Source: Owenia fusiformis (Eukaryota; Annelida; Polychaeta; Sabellida; Oweniidae). From it: a DNA stretch of 64,000 bases. The notes under the pieces were generated by a model. It saw only the letters and a list, made by a program, of their open reading frames with translations. It made no database searches and was not told where the DNA came from. The translations under genes and the position numbers were made by a program. Positions within the stretch are counted from its first letter, which is position 1. Each line of letters begins with the position of its first letter. Location of the stretch: assembly GCA_903813345.2 (NCBI GenBank), contig CAIIXF020000007.1:9305730-9369729 (forward strand), written 5' to 3'. Of the stretch, positions 60,101 to 64,000 are shown piece after piece.

Positions 60101-63033
60101 ATATAATGTTTATTTAATTTATTTATCTCTGACATGACTATATAGGTAACATATATGGGAACAGCTACGTTTGCACCATCTACAGCTCTTGAAGCAGGTA
60201 TAATTATAATTTTCAATGATGTCACATCCAAGAATTTGCATACGCGAGCTATTGAATGATATAATTATAATTTGAAGTTGAAAGTAAATATGAACTCAGG
60301 CCCGTAGCCAGGATTTGCCAAGGGGGGGTTCACTTTTTGGAAAATTCCAGGGGGGTTCACTTTTGACAATTTGGGTCCAAAAAGGGCCAAAATCACTTAA
60401 AAAGTGCTCAAAATGGTGAAAAACTGCATGATTTTGAAAGAATTTTTGGCCAGGGGGGGTTCGCCCGAACCATGCGAACCCCCCCTGGCTACGGGCCTGG
60501 AACTACTAACCATACACTTAGACTAATGTAAATTTAAATTGAAAAGTTATGATTTATATTACATATATGTGTTTCAAGTTACTGGTTTCCCTGTCTGGGC
60601 GTCTATATTGGTCACTGCGAGCGTTGGAACTATATACACATCCATAGTAAGTTTATCTTTGTCACGTAAATATATATTATGGCGTCAATATTACTTGGTC
60701 CAGGAGTTGCACAACAACATGCTGTGTTGATAATAAGATGACGCGACAGCTCTGATGTTATGACTTTTATAAGAATTTCCTTCCTTCAATTATTATTTTT
60801 TAGCCCTTCCCTTCTTTACTGTTTTCGTACATGATACACATGTTCATCAGTAGTCAGTACTTTGCATTTAAACGTCTGTGCTTTAGGTAGAAGTTCACTG
60901 TCTATTGCACTGTCAGTTCGCACTTCATAAATCCCTCTCTCGCAAAAGCTCTCTATGGACGAGAATCTAAGACAGAAGTCAACCTTCAGAATGAAAACTC
61001 AATGGAACAGTATTATATCCAGATTCAGAAGTTTTCACTCAGAGTGGGGTAGCGGGTTCGAATCCCGGCTTGCTTCGATAATTTTGTTTTCAATTTATTT
61101 ATTTCCAATGTCATTCTTTTGAAACCACACTCTATTTTCTTGATACCTTTCTTATGACACATAATTATATTTATTACGTTTTGACCTTTGTTTGGCAATT
61201 TTGGTCATTTTATACGATGGAATGGCATAACTATTTATTTCAATTAAGTTAATCATTTTTCTCAAGATAGGGACGGTGAATTTCTAAATGTTTTTATAAA
61301 CACATTTGTTGTCCCATAGAATGATTACAGTTAAAGTGTGTGCCAAAGTTTAAAACTGCGAAGGCGCACCGCTCTCGCTAAACTATATAAAGAGATTACC
61401 AGGTACACGATTCAGAGGTAAGCCAGGAAGGCGAACGATCTTCGTCTCGTGATGATTTCCCATATAATCGTAACCAGGGAAGTTTCACAATTGAAATTGA
61501 AAATTACTATTAGATATACTTTGTAGATGTTATTTATGAAGCTGTTTAGTGTTTGCATCAATCAAATGGCTCAGGGAATTGTATTGTATGTAGTACACAC
61601 ATAAATAGTGTACATTATACAGTACTTGAATAGCCTGGTTTACATAATATTGAAGGGCATGCTGATTACATGCACACGAGTACATGAATGAAGGCCTAAT
61701 ATTGATATACGTAGCTTGCATACCTAAATAAAAAATAAACTCTTCTAATCCCCTAATGTAAACACGGCGGTATACGTAGCCCGATTTATCGGGGACTTTA
61801 AGAGAATCTGAATATTTTTAACTAATTGAAATGTGTTTTCCCATTGATTGCAATGTATTCTCATTCGCATATCTTTCACCTAATTTTTTCTTAAGAAAAT
61901 CTGAATTGTAGAAAAAAAGTCGATCGACATTGAAAAAGTGCAAAGATTGAACAAAGGACACACTATTTCAATAATAAAATGCCATATTTAATGGGCCACT
62001 TCAATGTTTTAGCATATCAAAAATATTTTGAAACATTAGTGATGTCACTAAGGTACCAACAACTTTTTGAAAAAATTAAAAAAAAAAATTCGATGTCAAT
62101 CTTTTCTAAATATGTTAGACTTTCATAAAAACCCAATGTTGATTGTCTAACCAGATTAAAAGGAAGAATAAGTTATGTTTTAGATATCATTGTACCATTG
62201 GTTTCTATGAGAACTAAAATTTTGAAATGCATTTTTCTCAGAACCATTTTCATGCACTGATAAGTTCATTTCTCGCTTATTTATAAACCAATTTTCTTAA
62301 TTTTTTCGGCAAAAACATGGGAGGATGAATGCTATACATTGGTATGAATTGTGGCTAATTAGAAGATATGAGTGACCTCTAAAAGTTGGTTTTAAATAAA
62401 TTCACAAATTTTGGAACAAAAAGTCTATCAAAAACCACTTTTTGAAATTAAAAAAAAAAGTTTCACATATCACACTTTGATAACATTGGGTAAGACTACA
62501 ATGTAAGCCAAAGTGGTTTAAACTTTATATGGGGCCTTTAATACGGTAAATATTCCTATGATTGCAAGTAATAATGCATTCGCCAAATGTTTTCACAACT
62601 TTAAGGTTTATCAACCCTGTATTTCTGACCTAAATACCAGCTACCAAGTCATACCAATATGTAAACGTATGTGTTTGTAGGGAGGAATGAAGGCAGTCAT
62701 ATGGACGGATGTTTTCCAATCGGTCATCATGTTAGGTGGTATTCTGACAATTGTTGTCATGGTAATATGAATACGCAATCCATTTCTTTATCTGAAAGCA
62801 GACAATAATCTTTATACAACCTATTCTAGTAAGCAAACGGGAAAACGAAATAGAGCTGAAATAGAGGGAAATATGATCACCCGACATCAACCTGTAGTTG
62901 TATGTAAAAATCTAAATTGTAATAATGGTATATGTAAATTGTTTTATTTTCACAAACAGGGCATTATCAGAATTGGGAGTGTTTCTAAAGTATTTGAGAT
63001 TTGCCAAGAACACAATCGACTCAATTTATTCGA
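57171..63033 (+). CDS. SLC5-family sodium/solute symporter, 5' part, runs off the window
   Basis: The exons are 57171-57518, 57815-57883, 60146-60197, 60579-60646, 62681-62761 and 62960-63033, with compatible phases 0, 0, 1, 0, 0 and 2. The ATG lies 3 nt after an acceptor (TTCTAG, 57162-57167), so a non-coding exon precedes it. The protein starts DYVIFAIFIIASLGIGVYYA (TM1), then TALSLLVSFQSAIMILGYPAEMY (TM2 region, with the Na+-site Ser/Ala context), ITSTFEYLHMRF, VTYMGTATFAPSTALEAVTG and GGMKAVIWTDVFQ, all hallmark SLC5 segments. It resembles the SLC5A5/A6/A8/A12 branch (iodide, multivitamin, monocarboxylate) rather than the glucose transporters; the substrate cannot be told. About 230 residues are present of a usual 600 or so; the rest lies beyond 64000. 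No link to the receptor genes is implied. Confidence 0.88.
58523..58585. repeat. Perfect hairpin in SLC5 intron 2
   Basis: GCAATATAGTGAAATATTGG and its exact complement form long arms around CCTTGGGCCTTCGGCCCTCGG. The flanking 30 bp on each side also pair imperfectly. Confidence 0.8.
58646..59490. mobile_element. Inverted-repeat element in SLC5 intron 2
   Basis: Arms of about 80 bp (GTCCTCCATCAAATGGTACC at 58670 and its complement near 59465) extend outward to GTAACAG...CTGTTAC. It contains a reverse fragment of the dispersed hairpin repeat (58985-59100). It has no transposase. Confidence 0.7.
59691..60019. repeat. Inverted-repeat element in SLC5 intron 2
   Basis: Arms of about 38 bp share TTTTTATTCCATAGTTA (left) with its complement (right) and outer CACGA. 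The interior is non-coding. Confidence 0.5.
60297..60499. mobile_element. 203-bp MITE with CAGGCCCGTAGCCAGG termini
   Basis: The terminal inverted repeats CAGGCCCGTAGCCAGG and CCTGGCTACGGGCCTG are perfect over 16 bp. It is flanked on both sides by GAACT (60292-60296 and 60500-60504). Inside it, G-runs on the left and C-runs on the right extend the pairing. It lies in SLC5 intron 3. The superfamily is uncertain: CAGG termini recall hAT, but the visible duplication is 5 bp. Confidence 0.75.
60647..62680 (+). other. SLC5 intron 4
   Basis: About 2 kb without a recognisable gene. A T-arm-like GGTTCGAATCC occurs at about 61049 without a tRNA around it. The rest is AT-rich, with no clear inverted repeats. 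Confidence 0.5.
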
Positions 63034-63239
63034 GTAAGTTAACTCCTCATTTTTTCAATATAATAAAGACACTTTTAATGAATAACATGTTTAATTGTGA
63101 GTAGACGGACATATAGGCCATCACTTCACCCCAAAATTTAGGTTATCGGTACCAAGTTAGGGGAATAAGCCTAATTGTGATTTTTGGCAAGGTAAATACC
63201 TCTAGAGTAAGAAATTATGTGATAGCATTGCAGAAGTGG

Positions 63240-64000
63240 CAGCTAAATGGGTGTTATCACCCATTTTTCAAAATGGCCGCCGGTGCGCTTGCTACCAAAT
63301 AAAAGAAGTTATATCTAAGGATACTGAGAGACAAAAGCAGTGATTTTGAGGTCTATTTCGGGGTTTTAGGGGTCAAAGATTTCATTTAAGTCAAAATCTA
63401 AGTCACCAAAGAATTTGAAATCCAAGATGGCCGCCAAAATGGATGTCAAAACAAATATGTCACTATTGATATAAGCTCAAAAAGCTCAAAGAACGGTTAA
63501 AAAGTGACTTTGGAGACCATGAAAAGGTTTTAGAGGCTAGGGATTTTATTTTTGTCTAAATCTAAGTAATCAAAGAACTACTTTACATAGAAATCCAAAA
63601 TGGCCACCAAAATGGATGTCAAAATGAATACGTAACTACTTATGTAAACTTAAAAACGGTTGCTTTTGCAGATCATGATAAGGTTTTAGACGTTAAGGAT
63701 TCCATTCATGTGTAAATTGAAGTGATTAAAGAATACCTTTATATAGAAATCTAAAATGGCTGCAAAAATGAATTTATATGCACATAGAAAAATTAGAATA
63801 TTATAGATATCGGAGACTGGGTTTCAGGAGAAAATGGTTTCAATTTACTAGCCTTTACCTAAGTTATCTTAACCTTTCCTCATATTAAAATCCAAAATTG
63901 TCACCAAACTGGCTGCCAAAATAAATTATCAGATTCACATGGAGCATGACTCAACCATCTAACCTATTTCCTTTATTGCCATCTTGAAGTTCACAGGCTG
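63240..64000 (+). repeat. Diverged tandem units with AAAATGGCCGCC words at the window end
   Basis: Units starting TCCAAGATGGCCGCCAAAAT (63421), TCCAAAATGGCCACCAAAAT (63594), TCTAAAATGGCTGCAAAAAT (about 63750) and TCCAAAATTGTCACCAAACT (63891) recur at 140-173 bp, with a shared 'aaggttttaga' block between. Non-coding, inside an SLC5 intron. Confidence 0.6.

Noticed and set aside
61040-61080. tRNA-like sequence with GGTTCGAATCC
   Set aside because: A T-arm can be drawn, but no A box, anticodon arm or matching acceptor stem is present upstream.
1-64000. CRISPR arrays, operons and prokaryotic signals
   Set aside because: None seen; introns, LINEs and poly(A) tails show eukaryotic nuclear DNA, and the direct repeats have no regular repeat-spacer structure.

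Overview
The window looks like animal nuclear DNA, most likely from a lophotrochozoan and plausibly a bivalve mollusc. The genes are split into many short exons with GT-AG introns. The DNA is AT-rich, rich in ACATGTA words, and full of short inverted-repeat elements, Tc1/mariner relics and LINEs. This placement is inferred from style and gene content, not from a marker gene. All genes I can support are on the + strand; I see no convincing coding sequence on the - strand.

Layout. (1) 1140-8480: a complete five-exon gene for a calmodulin-like protein of the CALML4 type (152 aa). Its introns carry a 5'-truncated LINE with a 14-bp target duplication, a Tc1 transposase relic and an inverted-repeat element with an 8-bp target duplication. 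(2) 12823-31730: a 25-exon receptor gene (gene A, about 1777 aa). It encodes a signal peptide, a propeptide ending in a furin-like REKR site, two Ig-like domains, eight copies of a roughly 100-residue module that I cannot assign to a family, a Thr-rich stalk built from tandemly repeated exons, one transmembrane helix and a Tyr-rich cytoplasmic tail. (3) 32773 to at least 54487: its tandem paralogue (gene B), with the same exon order and phases up to the stalk. No transmembrane exon is visible before the next gene. (4) 57171 to the window end: the first six coding exons of an SLC5 sodium/solute symporter, which continues beyond the window.

Mobile DNA fills most introns. The most complete element is a LINE in intron 1 of gene B (about 35.08-41.01 kb) with both ORFs open, joined by an ATGA stop/start overlap, and with two diverged 5' UTR repeat units. 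Other notable elements are a 2.1-kb fold-back element made of CCATGG words, an inverted-repeat element flanked by TTAA, a mariner-type element that splits the stalk-exon array, and a long-inverted-repeat element with an open 235-codon frame holding three tandem copies of a transposase catalytic fragment.

The strongest candidate for something undescribed is the receptor pair. Genes A and B are head-to-tail duplicates with one module per exon and every internal exon in phase 1, a layout that allows exon gain, loss and skipping without frameshift. An immune or self/non-self recognition role is possible but is inference only.
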